Of a DNA stretch of 64,000 nucleotides, positions 26,341 through 35,139 are shown piece by piece (the stretch's first letter is position 1; each line of letters starts with the position of its first letter). Under the pieces are notes generated by a model. That model was not told where the DNA came from and ran no database searches. It saw nothing but the letters and a program-made list of their open reading frames with translations. The DNA lies in the NCBI RefSeq assembly GCF_900109995.1, contig NZ_FOCB01000002.1, positions 352,981-416,980 of the forward strand, written 5' to 3'. Source of the DNA: Pseudomonas sp. ok272. Its GTDB lineage: Bacteria; Pseudomonadota; Gammaproteobacteria; Pseudomonadales; Pseudomonadaceae. Made by a program: the position numbers and the translations under genes.

Positions 26341-28206
26341 CTATTTGCCGGCTGACTTCAGCTCTTCTATTTCGGCCTTGAGGGTTTTGATCGCGGATAC
26401 CAGGTACGGAATCAGCCCGGTGTAGTTTACTTTCCAGGCATCTTTCGCGTCGTCAGGGTTGGCAGGCGTAACCAGTAAAGGTGCTATTTCGAAGAGTTCC
26501 TGAGCAATAACGCCAACTTCATGGTGTGGGTACTCCTCAGAATCAAAGGAGTCTCTACGGTCATACTCTACGGGGCGAACCCTCAAGATCCTCTCAAGAC
26601 CGTCAACGATCTCGATGTCGTTTGTTTTTAGGCGTCTATCAGAGTTTTGGTTAACGGCACCGGGGACATTGAGCACGCCGGCATAGGTGTAAGTCATTGT
26701 CGGGCCGGTGGTAGTGTTGCCCGTGTCGATTGATCGCCAGCTAAACCCGCCAGTCCCCCCTCCCTTGTTGCACACAAACGCCCCTTCCCCGGTGAGGCCG
26801 CCAGCGGCGGTATTCCAGAGCAGGTGCATTCCTTGTGCAGCCAAGTTTGGTCGAGTCCCGCCAACCTTTACGGATACAAAGTCTGGATTGTAAAAGCCAC
26901 CAGCAGCGGGCATCGCGCCTAAATTGGCCAGTGCGCCGCTTGCCGTGCTGGATCCCGTACCACCCTGAGAAACACTGAGCGGCGTGGTGAGCCCTGCAAG
27001 ACTGGTGATATTGCTGTTAGCGCCCGACGTAGCCAGGCCAGGTTGAGGCTGAAGCTTCTCTACACGAATGTTGCCGACGTAAAGATTGGTTGTGACGCCG
27101 GAGGGCGCTAATAAGCGAACCCAAATACTGTAAATATCAGCCGGTACGGTGAAGGTGAAGCTGTACGGGGTCCATGCGCCATTGGCGTCTACTGTCGGCC
27201 CTGCAATGTTGAGGTTGGTGACGTTCGTGTTCGCTTGGTAGCAGTGAGCAATAGCCCCAATTCGCCTGCCGCCAACAACACCATCCGCGAACCCGTCAAA
27301 ACTTACGGTGTATGTTTCACCGGGCCGTACGGCGATAGCACCTGCATTGTCCAGCGAGGTAACTCCAGCCGCCCGCTTGGGGTCCAGGTACACCTGCGAG
27401 TATTGGTTGTTTGTGTTGGTGAAGGTGATCTTGTGCAGAACCTTGCTTGGCGCTAATGAAGGCGCGCCCGAACTATATCGATCCACAACCGAAACTACCT
27501 GCCCCCCAAATGCCCCAGTACCCAACGCACCGTTAGGGTCAACCACCAGGTTGTCGGTTTCCGTACTGCCGGCCGCGGGGGTTGTCCAAGGAGTCCAGGT
27601 AACCCCGAGATCTGGGGATGTTCTCGTCCACAGATTACTAATCGCTGCAGTGGCTGGTACGTACATTTGGAGGACGTAATTCGCGTAAGACTTCCACACC
27701 AGTAGCTGCCCTTGGCCAGCGGCCGGCTTATTCAGGTCGGGAGCTCCCATCCGGTACGCCCCAGGAATGGTTGCTGTATTGGCGTCTCCGACAGCCGAGC
27801 ACTGGGCCCCTGCCGGAAGGGCCATGCCGAAGTCCCCAACTTTCAGAAGTCTTCCGAGTGTTGCATCCGTTATTGAGGTCGTGACTGTCGCTGTAGAGGC
27901 GGTGCCCAGCGCTGCCAGCGTTGCTCCGAACTGGTTGACTAGTGCGCGCAGTGCGTCGGCTGAATCCTTGACGTAGCCCTGCATCGGAGCCAGCGCATAG
28001 ATCCCTGCTGCTGTAGTAGCGCCCTGGTAGTTCGGCGCGATGGACAGGGCGGTATTACTGGCAATGTTGGTGATCTCGTACCAGCCTCCGTCGGGCCCAC
28101 GGAAGGCATCCCCTACCCGGCTGTTGGCAATAAACGCAGTACCTGCACCGGTCACCGCATTGGAATTTTGGACGACAGAAACCGTCCCGGCTTTGTACCA
28201 GGGCAT
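26341..28206 (-). CDS. Tail fibre with C-terminal S74 intramolecular chaperone
   Basis: The 621-aa fibre protein has a beta-rich, Ser/Thr/Gly-rich body and a C-terminal peptidase S74 (endosialidase-chaperone) domain. SDRRLKTNDIEIVDGL is the self-cleavage region, followed by GVIAQE and a terminal coiled segment (LKAEIEELK). The chaperone trimerises the fibre and is cut off. I placed the start at 28206, where AAGGA lies about 7 bases upstream, rather than 28242. The body has a carbohydrate-binding-module-like stretch (about residues 225-400). Confidence 0.85.
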   Translation of the reverse strand: MPWYKAGTVSVVQNSNAVTGAGTAFIANSRVGDAFRGPDGGWYEITNIASNTALSIAPNYQGATTAAGIYALAPMQGYVKDSADALRALVNQFGATLAALGTASTATVTTSITDATLGRLLKVGDFGMALPAGAQCSAVGDANTATIPGAYRMGAPDLNKPAAGQGQLLVWKSYANYVLQMYVPATAAISNLWTRTSPDLGVTWTPWTTPAAGSTETDNLVVDPNGALGTGAFGGQVVSVVDRYSSGAPSLAPSKVLHKITFTNTNNQYSQVYLDPKRAAGVTSLDNAGAIAVRPGETYTVSFDGFADGVVGGRRIGAIAHCYQANTNVTNLNIAGPTVDANGAWTPYSFTFTVPADIYSIWVRLLAPSGVTTNLYVGNIRVEKLQPQPGLATSGANSNITSLAGLTTPLSVSQGGTGSSTASGALANLGAMPAAGGFYNPDFVSVKVGGTRPNLAAQGMHLLWNTAAGGLTGEGAFVCNKGGGTGGFSWRSIDTGNTTTGPTMTYTYAGVLNVPGAVNQNSDRRLKTNDIEIVDGLERILRVRPVEYDRRDSFDSEEYPHHEVGVIAQELFEIAPLLVTPANPDDAKDAWKVNYTGLIPYLVSAIKTLKAEIEELKSAGK

Positions 28207-28230
28207 GGCTATTCCTTTATTTGGTCGATA

Positions 28231-28252
28231 AAAAACCCGCACTTGGCGGGCT
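28231..28252 (-). terminator. Intercistronic hairpin before tail fibre
   Basis: On the minus strand a GCCCGC/GCGGG stem is followed by TTTTTT and, 24 bases on, the fibre start. It belongs to the recurring gene-junction hairpins of the late region. Confidence 0.6.
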
Positions 28253-28269
28253 GGGTTTGTTGTACCTAG

Positions 28270-28953
28270 CTAGACTGCAAGCTTGCCGAACATCGCTGGC
28301 AACCAAAAGGCATACGGGTTAGAGAACCCGTTAGTTACTGCATACAAAACCTTATTCGGGAAGTCCCACCACGTGTACAGCGTTCGACCGAGGTTGTCAG
28401 CATTGTTCATCCTCATGGAAAATGAGTTAGCCATCAAATACTCGTTCTCAGGAAAATCAAAAGGCACTGTGTAGTAATTGACATATGACCCCTGATCGCC
28501 CTGAGTTGACTTTACATAGGTCCAATTCTGAAACGCTCTTGTGAATAAGAAGCTAGGTGTTCCAGAGTCAAATATAGTGGCTCCCGCACTTGAAAATAGC
28601 CTAAGTCCATACTGCGCTATAGGCTGAGCACCAAATGTTGCGACCACATATCTCCCATTTGGACGAAATCCCACCTGATCGAATGCACCAGTAATAAACC
28701 CCGTCCAGTTTCCCGGACTGCCTTGTGGAACCCCCGCAGCGCCAAGTTTAAGAAGGCCCGCCACAGTGTCTGGCCTTATGAAAATCAGCGGCTGTTCAAT
28801 ACTTGTTATAGGAGCTGGGAAAGTAATAATAGAGCGATAGCCCGTCCCGTCGTTTGGTGCGTAGCGCCCACTGTAGACTACGCACAACCTTGCATACTCC
28901 GAATCCAAAACAACAACGTTGTCATTATTCGAAAAGCTTAAACCAAAGCTCAT
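28270..28953 (-). CDS. Phage tail-associated hypothetical protein
   Basis: The 227-aa product is aromatic-rich (many Phe, Tyr and Trp) and lacks a signal or membrane helix. It lies between gpJ and the fibre gene and overlaps the 28953-29270 gene by one base, so it is part of the tail-tip operon. A receptor-binding or fibre-attachment role is inferred from position only. Its base composition is noticeably more AT-rich than the gpJ gene, suggesting exchange of the host-range module. Confidence 0.65.
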   Translation of the reverse strand: MSFGLSFSNNDNVVVLDSEYARLCVVYSGRYAPNDGTGYRSIITFPAPITSIEQPLIFIRPDTVAGLLKLGAAGVPQGSPGNWTGFITGAFDQVGFRPNGRYVVATFGAQPIAQYGLRLFSSAGATIFDSGTPSFLFTRAFQNWTYVKSTQGDQGSYVNYYTVPFDFPENEYLMANSFSMRMNNADNLGRTLYTWWDFPNKVLYAVTNGFSNPYAFWLPAMFGKLAV

Positions 28954-29270
28954 TATTTAAACCTCACAACAAATAGCCTCATAGTCCCAACAGAGACCGA
29001 GCTGGCATCGAACGTGCGCGTGTAGTTGTAGACTCGCGCCACGCCATCGAGCATCTCAGTTTCAAATTGACGATCGGATGCTGTCACAGGCGAGGAAGGG
29101 ACAACGAACGCCGTTGCGTTACTGGCGTTGCAGCCTGGCACAGCGAAATCCTGATAGCCCTTCGCTCCGTTAAATGTTACCGACACGGACAAAACTAGCC
29201 TGACCGTAAACGAGTTTTCATCAAGTTGAAGCGCACCATCACCGCCCCAGATCCGCATCCCATGACTCAT
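28953..29270 (-). CDS. Small tail-tip hypothetical protein
   Basis: The 105-aa protein opens MSHGMRIWGGDG and is beta-rich. Its start overlaps the gpJ stop by four bases, so translation is coupled to gpJ. Proteins of this size and start are common after gpJ in Pseudomonas siphophages; the function is not known. Confidence 0.65.
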   Translation of the reverse strand: MSHGMRIWGGDGALQLDENSFTVRLVLSVSVTFNGAKGYQDFAVPGCNASNATAFVVPSSPVTASDRQFETEMLDGVARVYNYTRTFDASSVSVGTMRLFVVRFK

Positions 29271-32200
29271 GCGTCGAGATCCCCCAACTGCACCCGTTTG
29301 ATGTTGTTCTGATCGTAGACCTTGATCGCCCGATTGGTCATTGTCAGTCGCCCGCCACCGGGAGCCGGACCGTTGAACTCCAGGTTGCCGGCCTTATCCA
29401 GGCGCCAACCCTGAACGCCGGCAATGTAGTTATCGGACTGCAGGTACTGCCCGATCTTCAGCATCGAGATGCTGCCGTCCTGGATGAATGCCGAGTTCAT
29501 GAATACTTGGCCGCCCTGTACCGCGAATGGCGAAGCCAGGCTTCCATTAATCCCATTCACAACCGCAAACCGATCAGCGCTCACCAGGAACTGGCTTTGA
29601 AACACTCCGCCAACGTTCTCGATTCCAAGGCCAATGCCCGCGGTGACGTACTGCCCCTGGGCGTTGACCTGCATCTTCACCGACCACATCGCCGAGGCCT
29701 TGCCGTCCAGATCGGCGACGACCTTGCTGGTCTCCTGAATTGCCGCCGAGTTATCGCCAACCTTGGCGTTGAGCTGGGTGATCTTCACTGCTGTGGCTGA
29801 ATCGTTGGTGGCCACCACCTGTGACAACTCGGTGATGTTCGCTGCGTTCACACCCAACTTGGCATCGAGGGTGGACTGGCGCTGGGCGAAGGCCTCGCCC
29901 TCGGAAGCTCGCACCTTCGACTCTTCCGCGATTGCGGCAGTGCTGCCCCAGTCCTTCAACGCGCCAGCCAGATCACCTTCCCCGTCGTCTTCGCGCCATG
30001 AAGCCCGCAGCGCATCGAATGCCGTTGCCTGGGCGGTGACCACCCCGTCGATCTCGGTGATGTTGGCGGTGTTGGTCGCCACCTGCTGCGCCAGGCCATT
30101 GGCGGTCTGCACCGTCTTGCCAACGTCGAGCCAGTAAGCCGGGTTCGGCGGCGGCGTGTTGATGGGCACCTCTTGTGTAGCCTGGTAGATGCGCCCATCC
30201 CCAACAACCATTTGATCTGCCTGATACACCTCGTCAGGCTTATAGGCGGAAAGCCCATCGAGTGCGTCGAGCTGGTCTTGTAGCCCCGGGATCTTATCGA
30301 TCTCGTCGAGCAGGTCCTTGCCCAGCTCGGTGCGTCCAATCTCCCCGGCGATCATGTCGAGGATCGGCCCAGCATCTGCACTGGCCTGCCCCATGACACC
30401 AACCCCGGCCGGGTACCACGGCCCGATGTTGCCGGTGCGGTCGACCAGCCGCGCCCAGAAGAAGAACTGCGCGCCGGCTTTCAAGCTCTGCAGGTTGTAG
30501 TCGCTTTGCGGGTAGGACAGGTCGGCCAGCTTGGTCGCCGTCTCAATACTGGTGGCCTGGCTGTACCAGATCTCCGTGCGCTGGGTGTCCTCGGCGCCAG
30601 CGGGGAAGCCCCACTTGAGGCCGATGCCGAACAGCAGGCTTTCGGCGGTCAGGAACGAAACGGCAGGGGGTAGGCCCTGCTTCCCAGTGAGTTCGGTCAG
30701 CACCGAGTCACGCCAGATCGACGAGATGTCGAAGGCACTCACTGCTCGAACCCGAGCCAGATAGGCCCCGGCGTAGATCCCCACCACGTCAACGCTGGTC
30801 GTGCCGATACGCTGCAGCTTGATCCAGTTGCCACTGTCCTTGCGCCACTCGACGTCATAGGCGACTGCGCCAACCACCGCCGGCCAAGTGATGCTCATGG
30901 TTGCGACTGCAATGCCCTGGGAGACAACCGAGTTTGCAGTCAGGGTGACGCTGGCCGGCGCCGGAACAACCGTGATCGGAATCACGCTGATCGGCCGATC
31001 TTCCAGACGAGCACCGGTGTCGATGTGGGCGAACTTGCTCGGGTCGTACTGCACGGCCGAGATCTCGAACACGCCAGGCTCTGGGCGTGAAACGCTGGTG
31101 ACCCGGTACAGCGGAATAGCCAAGTCAGGCGCATCCAGCGCCCACACCAGTTGCGGCTCAGGCGTTGCCGAGTAAACGGTCGTCACAGTCACCTTGCGGC
31201 CGCTGACCGACTGCACCGTGCGACCCTCACACTTGCCGTTTGGCAGGTTGAGGATCAGCCGGTCACCGGCCTTGGCCTGGGTGTCTCGGTCCAGGGTGAT
31301 GACCTTGCCGCTCACTGCCGAGATACGGCCGCCGATAGCGCGGCCGGCGAGCAACTCATCAGCCACCGGAATGACGTAGCCCGGCAGCGGGATGCGTCCG
31401 TCCAGCCCCACCTTGAAGGTGATGCCGCGGTCCTTGGCATTGGTCAGCAGCGCCCACTTGCCACGGCGCTGCGCTTCCGACTCTCGAGTGCAACCAATGG
31501 CACTGATCTCCAGCGGGTTGTCGCCGTAGCGACGCTGGAGCTTGGCATCGGTCGCCGCGGTGACGTCGGTGTCGTAGTTGTTCGCCGGGTTGTCGTAGCT
31601 GATCAGAGCACGGCTGTAGCGGGTGCGTTCCGATGAGCTGGAATAGGTGAACTTGCCATCGATCACGTTTGCCCGGGTGTAAGCGAAGTCGAAGTCGGTC
31701 GCGCGCGGCATATCCGACAACGTGAATACCTGGCCCTGGGCCCAGTAGGTCATGCCCCGGTAAATCGCCGAGATGTCGCGCAGCAGCGACCAGGCATCGG
31801 CCTTGCCCTGCAGGTTCAGGTTGCAGATGAAGCGCGGCTCCTGGCCACCTTTACCGTCTGGCACCAACTGGTCGCAGTACTGGGCGATCCGGTACAGCTC
31901 CCACTTATCGACCTGCCATGGCTTGATGCGGCGGCCGAGGCCGAAACGATCGTTGACGGTGATGCCATAGGTGACCCAGGCAGGATTGTCGGTCCACGCC
32001 TGCTTGAAGGTGCCGTCCCAGATGCCGTTGTAGGTGCGGCTGTCTGGATCGTAGTTGCTCGGCACCTGCCACTTACGCGCGCGGCAATCGACCGTCACGG
32101 CCGGAATGTTGCGGAACTGCTCAGCCGAGAACTCGATGTAGAGCAGCGCGGTGTTCGGGTATCGCAGCTTCGCGTCTATCACCTCGGTGAAGCCTGCGAT

Positions 32201-32830
32201 CTGCATGGTGTCGGCGATTTTGTTGTTGTTCTTGTTGGGCGTGATGCGAGTGACGCGAAGCAGCCAGCCGCTCGATGCCGGCGGCAGATCGATACGGCGC
32301 GTACGCTCGTAGGTGCTGGTCGTCTTGCCGTCCACAGCCTCGCTCAACACTGGCTGATAGCCGCCGCCATCGGTGGCCACCTCAACCTTGTACTCGATCC
32401 GATAGCCATTGATGTTGCCATTAGAACTGACCGACTGCAGCGCGGGCCAGGCGAAGCGCAGGCGCACGGCCGACAGTTCGGTATTGCTGATGGCTCGGAC
32501 CCACGGCGTGTCGCTGCGCAGCTCAATACCCAGCGTGGTCTCGTTCTCCACCGAAGGGATGCCCTGGATGTAGCCCTGCTCCACCGAGCCGCTGCGGAAC
32601 TCCCACTTCACGTTCGGGAAGTTCATGTTGCCCTGGGGGTCTTGTAGGGGCGTGTTGTCGAGGTAGATGTCCTGTGCGGTCGGGTTACCCGCGAACTCGC
32701 CCTCGCCCATCGCAATCAGCATCTTGGCCACGGCTATCGAGCGCAGGCTGTCCGGTGCCTCAGTCGGGGTCTTGGGTTTGTCGGATCCGCCCTTGGCGCC
32801 GCTGATGTCGAGCTGTGGTGCTGCGCCCAT
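29267..32830 (-). CDS. Tail tip host-specificity protein (gpJ-like)
   Basis: The 1187-aa protein matches lambda J in size and order of regions. The N-terminal central-tail-tip part includes SIAVAKMLIAMGEGEFAGNP and TAQDIYLDNTPL. Fibronectin-III-like segments occupy the middle, and a C-terminal helical and DUF1983-like part ends with ITELSQVVA-type repeats. It determines receptor recognition and closes the tail tube. The ATG at 32830 has TGGAGGAA upstream, next to a hairpin-T-run junction; the frame extension to 32959 is not needed. Confidence 0.9.
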   Translation of the reverse strand: MGAAPQLDISGAKGGSDKPKTPTEAPDSLRSIAVAKMLIAMGEGEFAGNPTAQDIYLDNTPLQDPQGNMNFPNVKWEFRSGSVEQGYIQGIPSVENETTLGIELRSDTPWVRAISNTELSAVRLRFAWPALQSVSSNGNINGYRIEYKVEVATDGGGYQPVLSEAVDGKTTSTYERTRRIDLPPASSGWLLRVTRITPNKNNNKIADTMQIAGFTEVIDAKLRYPNTALLYIEFSAEQFRNIPAVTVDCRARKWQVPSNYDPDSRTYNGIWDGTFKQAWTDNPAWVTYGITVNDRFGLGRRIKPWQVDKWELYRIAQYCDQLVPDGKGGQEPRFICNLNLQGKADAWSLLRDISAIYRGMTYWAQGQVFTLSDMPRATDFDFAYTRANVIDGKFTYSSSSERTRYSRALISYDNPANNYDTDVTAATDAKLQRRYGDNPLEISAIGCTRESEAQRRGKWALLTNAKDRGITFKVGLDGRIPLPGYVIPVADELLAGRAIGGRISAVSGKVITLDRDTQAKAGDRLILNLPNGKCEGRTVQSVSGRKVTVTTVYSATPEPQLVWALDAPDLAIPLYRVTSVSRPEPGVFEISAVQYDPSKFAHIDTGARLEDRPISVIPITVVPAPASVTLTANSVVSQGIAVATMSITWPAVVGAVAYDVEWRKDSGNWIKLQRIGTTSVDVVGIYAGAYLARVRAVSAFDISSIWRDSVLTELTGKQGLPPAVSFLTAESLLFGIGLKWGFPAGAEDTQRTEIWYSQATSIETATKLADLSYPQSDYNLQSLKAGAQFFFWARLVDRTGNIGPWYPAGVGVMGQASADAGPILDMIAGEIGRTELGKDLLDEIDKIPGLQDQLDALDGLSAYKPDEVYQADQMVVGDGRIYQATQEVPINTPPPNPAYWLDVGKTVQTANGLAQQVATNTANITEIDGVVTAQATAFDALRASWREDDGEGDLAGALKDWGSTAAIAEESKVRASEGEAFAQRQSTLDAKLGVNAANITELSQVVATNDSATAVKITQLNAKVGDNSAAIQETSKVVADLDGKASAMWSVKMQVNAQGQYVTAGIGLGIENVGGVFQSQFLVSADRFAVVNGINGSLASPFAVQGGQVFMNSAFIQDGSISMLKIGQYLQSDNYIAGVQGWRLDKAGNLEFNGPAPGGGRLTMTNRAIKVYDQNNIKRVQLGDLDA

Positions 32831-32841
32831 GCTTTCCTCCA

Positions 32842-32870
32842 GGCAGTAAAAAGCCGCCTCATGGGCGGCT
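32842..32870 (-). terminator. Intercistronic hairpin before gpJ
   Basis: AGCCGCC/GGCGGCT arms on the minus strand are followed by TTTTTACTGCCTGGAGG and the gpJ start. It has the form of an intrinsic terminator inside the operon. Confidence 0.65.
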
Positions 32871-32889
32871 GCAGTGTTCGATTGAATGG

Positions 32890-33501
32890 CTACATCTGGT
32901 CTTCGGCGTAGATGGCGGCACTGATGATTGCCCCACCCCAGCGCCGCTTGCCGATGCAAAGCGGAACCGGATTGCCCGAAGCCGTGGTGTTCTTGGCGCT
33001 GCCGAAGGCGTAACCAGGGGTGTTCTCGGGGGCTGCGCTGGTCTTGAGGCCTTTAGCTTGGGGGCTGAGCATTTGGATGACGCCGCCCAGCATCATAGAA
33101 CCACCCATCATGATCAGCGCCGAACCGAATGGCGCGCCTGCACCGAATGTGCCGCCGGTGATTACAAGGCCGACAACAATCAATACTGCGCCGATAATGG
33201 TTTGCAGCGCGCCACCGCGCTTGCTTCCGGTAATGATCGGGGCAATACGGATATCCCCCTCACCGGTAAACCCGAGCTCCTTTTCTGCAAGGTTCGTCGC
33301 TCCACGGAATACGGCGAACTCAATCCCCCTGGACTTGGCGTTGGACAGGAATCGTTCAAACCCCGGTATTTGCACACACAAAGCCTTGATTGCTTCAGCC
33401 GGAGTTTTCACAGCCATACGGAAGGAGCGCCCGAACTGTCGGAGCTGGCCATAAAGTAGGATCGTGGTCATGGGCTGATAATTGATCGCAAGTGCCGCCA
33501 T
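32890..33501 (-). CDS. Tail assembly protein I-like
   Basis: The 203-aa protein resembles lambda gpI: an N-terminal ubiquitin-like beta-grasp start (TTILLYGQLRQFGRSF), a hydrophobic glycine-rich middle (about residues 105-145), and a C-terminal tail. gpI acts with gpJ, gpK and gpL in building the tail tip and is not in the mature particle. GGAGA is 8 bases before the ATG at 33501. In lambda, K and I genes are adjacent, but here about 1.6 kb of small genes separates them. Confidence 0.82.
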   Translation of the reverse strand: MAALAINYQPMTTILLYGQLRQFGRSFRMAVKTPAEAIKALCVQIPGFERFLSNAKSRGIEFAVFRGATNLAEKELGFTGEGDIRIAPIITGSKRGGALQTIIGAVLIVVGLVITGGTFGAGAPFGSALIMMGGSMMLGGVIQMLSPQAKGLKTSAAPENTPGYAFGSAKNTTASGNPVPLCIGKRRWGGAIISAAIYAEDQM

Positions 33502-33517
33502 GTACTTCTCTCCAGGT

Positions 33518-33543
33518 AATAAAAAGGCCCGCCGAAGCGAGCC
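33518..33543 (-). terminator. Intercistronic hairpin before gpI gene
   Basis: An imperfect GC stem on the minus strand is followed by TTTTTATTACCTGGAGAG and the gpI start, the same junction form as before gpJ. Confidence 0.5.
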
Positions 33544-33563
33544 GTGAACAAATTGATGTGCCG

Positions 33564-33914
33564 CTACAGGCAGCCTTGCAGCGCGGAGAGTCTTTTATTG
33601 GCGATCCAGTTACCAACTACCACGTAATACTTCACCTCAGAACCTGAGCCCTTGGGCTGGATATCAACGAAGTACTGAGAGCCCTCGGTGAAAACCGTGT
33701 ATCCGGCGTCACGCCCTGGCTGAAGCGTTGCCCCGGGCGCGCCGCCGAAGATAGGCTGATTCTGCCATTCGTACTGAACGCATTTAGCCAGTGCAGCATC
33801 GGATTTACTCGAGGTCAGCACCTTGTAAGGCCCCTCCTGCCGAGCTTCATTCATGGTTGGAGCCATGCACCCCGCCAGCATCACCCCCAGCAGCGCCGCT
33901 ATCAAAATTCGCAT
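33564..33914 (-). CDS. Small lipoprotein in tail region (accessory)
   Basis: The 116-aa product starts MRILIAALLGVMLAGC, a lipoprotein signal with lipobox MLAGC, and has a soluble body ending in an NWIANKRLSALQGCL tail with a second cysteine. GAGGGA lies upstream of the ATG at 33914. It interrupts the conserved K-I-J tail order. A surface lipoprotein made by a prophage is a candidate for superinfection exclusion (compare lambda-type Cor or phage T5 Llp), but that role is an inference. Confidence 0.7.
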   Translation of the reverse strand: MRILIAALLGVMLAGCMAPTMNEARQEGPYKVLTSSKSDAALAKCVQYEWQNQPIFGGAPGATLQPGRDAGYTVFTEGSQYFVDIQPKGSGSEVKYYVVVGNWIANKRLSALQGCL

Positions 33915-34020
33915 GTCGTTCCCTCTATGGTTTAGCGGGACTGTAGCACTGAGGGACGGATGCAAAAAGCCGGTCTCTGGACCCGTCCGCGTAGAAGTCA
34001 CCTTCCGCTGGCCTCAAACA

Positions 34021-34506
34021 CTAACGCTGCTGCAATTGCCCAGAGCTTGCATCCAGGCGCGCCATCAACTCCTCCATTCGGCCCTGCACTACGCCGCGAT
34101 TGCGAGAGAGCATTTCCAAGCTTGGATCAATGTCTCGCAGATAAAGCCGACACTTTTTTTCGCTCATCTTGTCGACATTTCTATGGATGTCTTCCGCCAA
34201 TGCTGCCGCGTCGCGGAGACACATCTTCAAATGCTCTCGCTGTCCGAGAAGAAACTCCAACATCACAGCGACCTCTGGCAAGGCAGCTGGAAAGCGCGCT
34301 TCAACTTGCTTAATAACTGATTCATTTTCTCGATTCAGCTTGTGCCACTCTGAGCGCGCCTGCTCGGACTTAAGCACGAGGCTCTGACGCAATGCAAAAA
34401 GCTCATTGGATTTTGTCCTACCCAGCGCACGCATGGCCACCAACAAGCTCACCAAGGCGAAAAGCAATGTCACTACGTCGACCAAGGAAACCTTCCCTAT
34501 CTCCAT
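34021..34506 (-). CDS. Membrane-anchored coiled-coil protein (accessory)
   Basis: The 161-aa protein has one N-terminal membrane helix (about residues 8-27, VVTLLFALVSLLVAMRAL) and a long charged helical cytoplasmic or periplasmic part. It begins divergently from the small plus-strand gene at 34727, with 220 bp between them that should hold promoters for both. It is part of the block inserted between gpK and gpI. I do not recognise a family. Confidence 0.6.
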   Translation of the reverse strand: MEIGKVSLVDVVTLLFALVSLLVAMRALGRTKSNELFALRQSLVLKSEQARSEWHKLNRENESVIKQVEARFPAALPEVAVMLEFLLGQREHLKMCLRDAAALAEDIHRNVDKMSEKKCRLYLRDIDPSLEMLSRNRGVVQGRMEELMARLDASSGQLQQR

Positions 34507-34687
34507 GATTCGAACCCCCTAACTGGAAAATCGAACAAGATACCCGAAACTGCACAAGACTCCGATCTCTACGGCGGTTCAACTAACTGGATGGAATGCC
34601 AGTAACGCCCCAGCACCCTCCGTAGTAGCCTCCAGCCTTCACGCAAGGATTTCCCCAGTCCTTTGCCTGCAAGCCCAAGGACTGGGA

Positions 34688-34711
34688 TAGCGCCAATATC
34701 GGCGCTTTTAT
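34688..34711 (+). terminator. Hairpin upstream of the 34727 gene
   Basis: AGCGCC and GGCGCT arms flank AATATC and are followed by TTTTAT on the plus strand, directly before the ribosome site of the 34727 gene. It may attenuate that gene. The rest of 34507-34726 has a GGACTGGG/CCCAGTCC repeat but no gene. Confidence 0.45.
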
Positions 34712-34726
34712 GACCTGGAGGTCAAT

Positions 34727-34948
34727 ATGTCACAGCAAGAAATAAGCACTGAGCACGCAGTTGCTCAACTCACCAATTTGGTACTGGCGCTCGCACACAC
34801 TCAGGCTGCCGCCAATCCCGAGCACGCAATGCAACGAATTGGAGCGGCTGTTTACGCTTCCAGGCAGCAAGGCGTAGGTGATTACTACCCGCTAGAGGTT
34901 TTTAAAAAGGTTTTCCCAGGCCAAAACCTTCCAACCGTTGTTGACTGA
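34727..34948 (+). CDS. Small hypothetical protein on the opposite strand (accessory)
   Basis: The 73-aa acidic helical protein has CTGGAGG 6 bases before its ATG. It is transcribed against the late operon, so it must have its own promoter and can be expressed in the lysogen. I do not recognise the family. Confidence 0.6.
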   Translation: MSQQEISTEHAVAQLTNLVLALAHTQAAANPEHAMQRIGAAVYASRQQGVGDYYPLEVFKKVFPGQNLPTVVD

Positions 34949-34976
34949 GATAGCTGCCTGAATCCCTCGAAGGAAA

Positions 34977-35114
34977 CTAACCTTTAAGTTCCAAGTGCTG
35001 GATGCTGGCCTGATCAACAGCCTTTTGGCTGATGAAAAAGCTGCCATCCGGCATGATCAACCACATTGGCTTGCCGCTTGAGTCTTTCGCAGCACTGCAG
35101 ATTGCTTTTTTCAT
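34977..35114 (-). CDS. Very small phage protein, 45 aa
   Basis: AGGAGA lies 6 bases before an ATG that opens a 45-residue frame beginning MKKAICSAAKDSSGKPMW and ending LELKG. The start signal is strong and the frame fits the space between the 34727 gene and gpK. It has no membrane segment. The function is unknown. Confidence 0.6.
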   Translation of the reverse strand: MKKAICSAAKDSSGKPMWLIMPDGSFFISQKAVDQASIQHLELKG

Positions 35115-35139
35115 ATGTTTCTCCTGCGGCACAGCCGCG

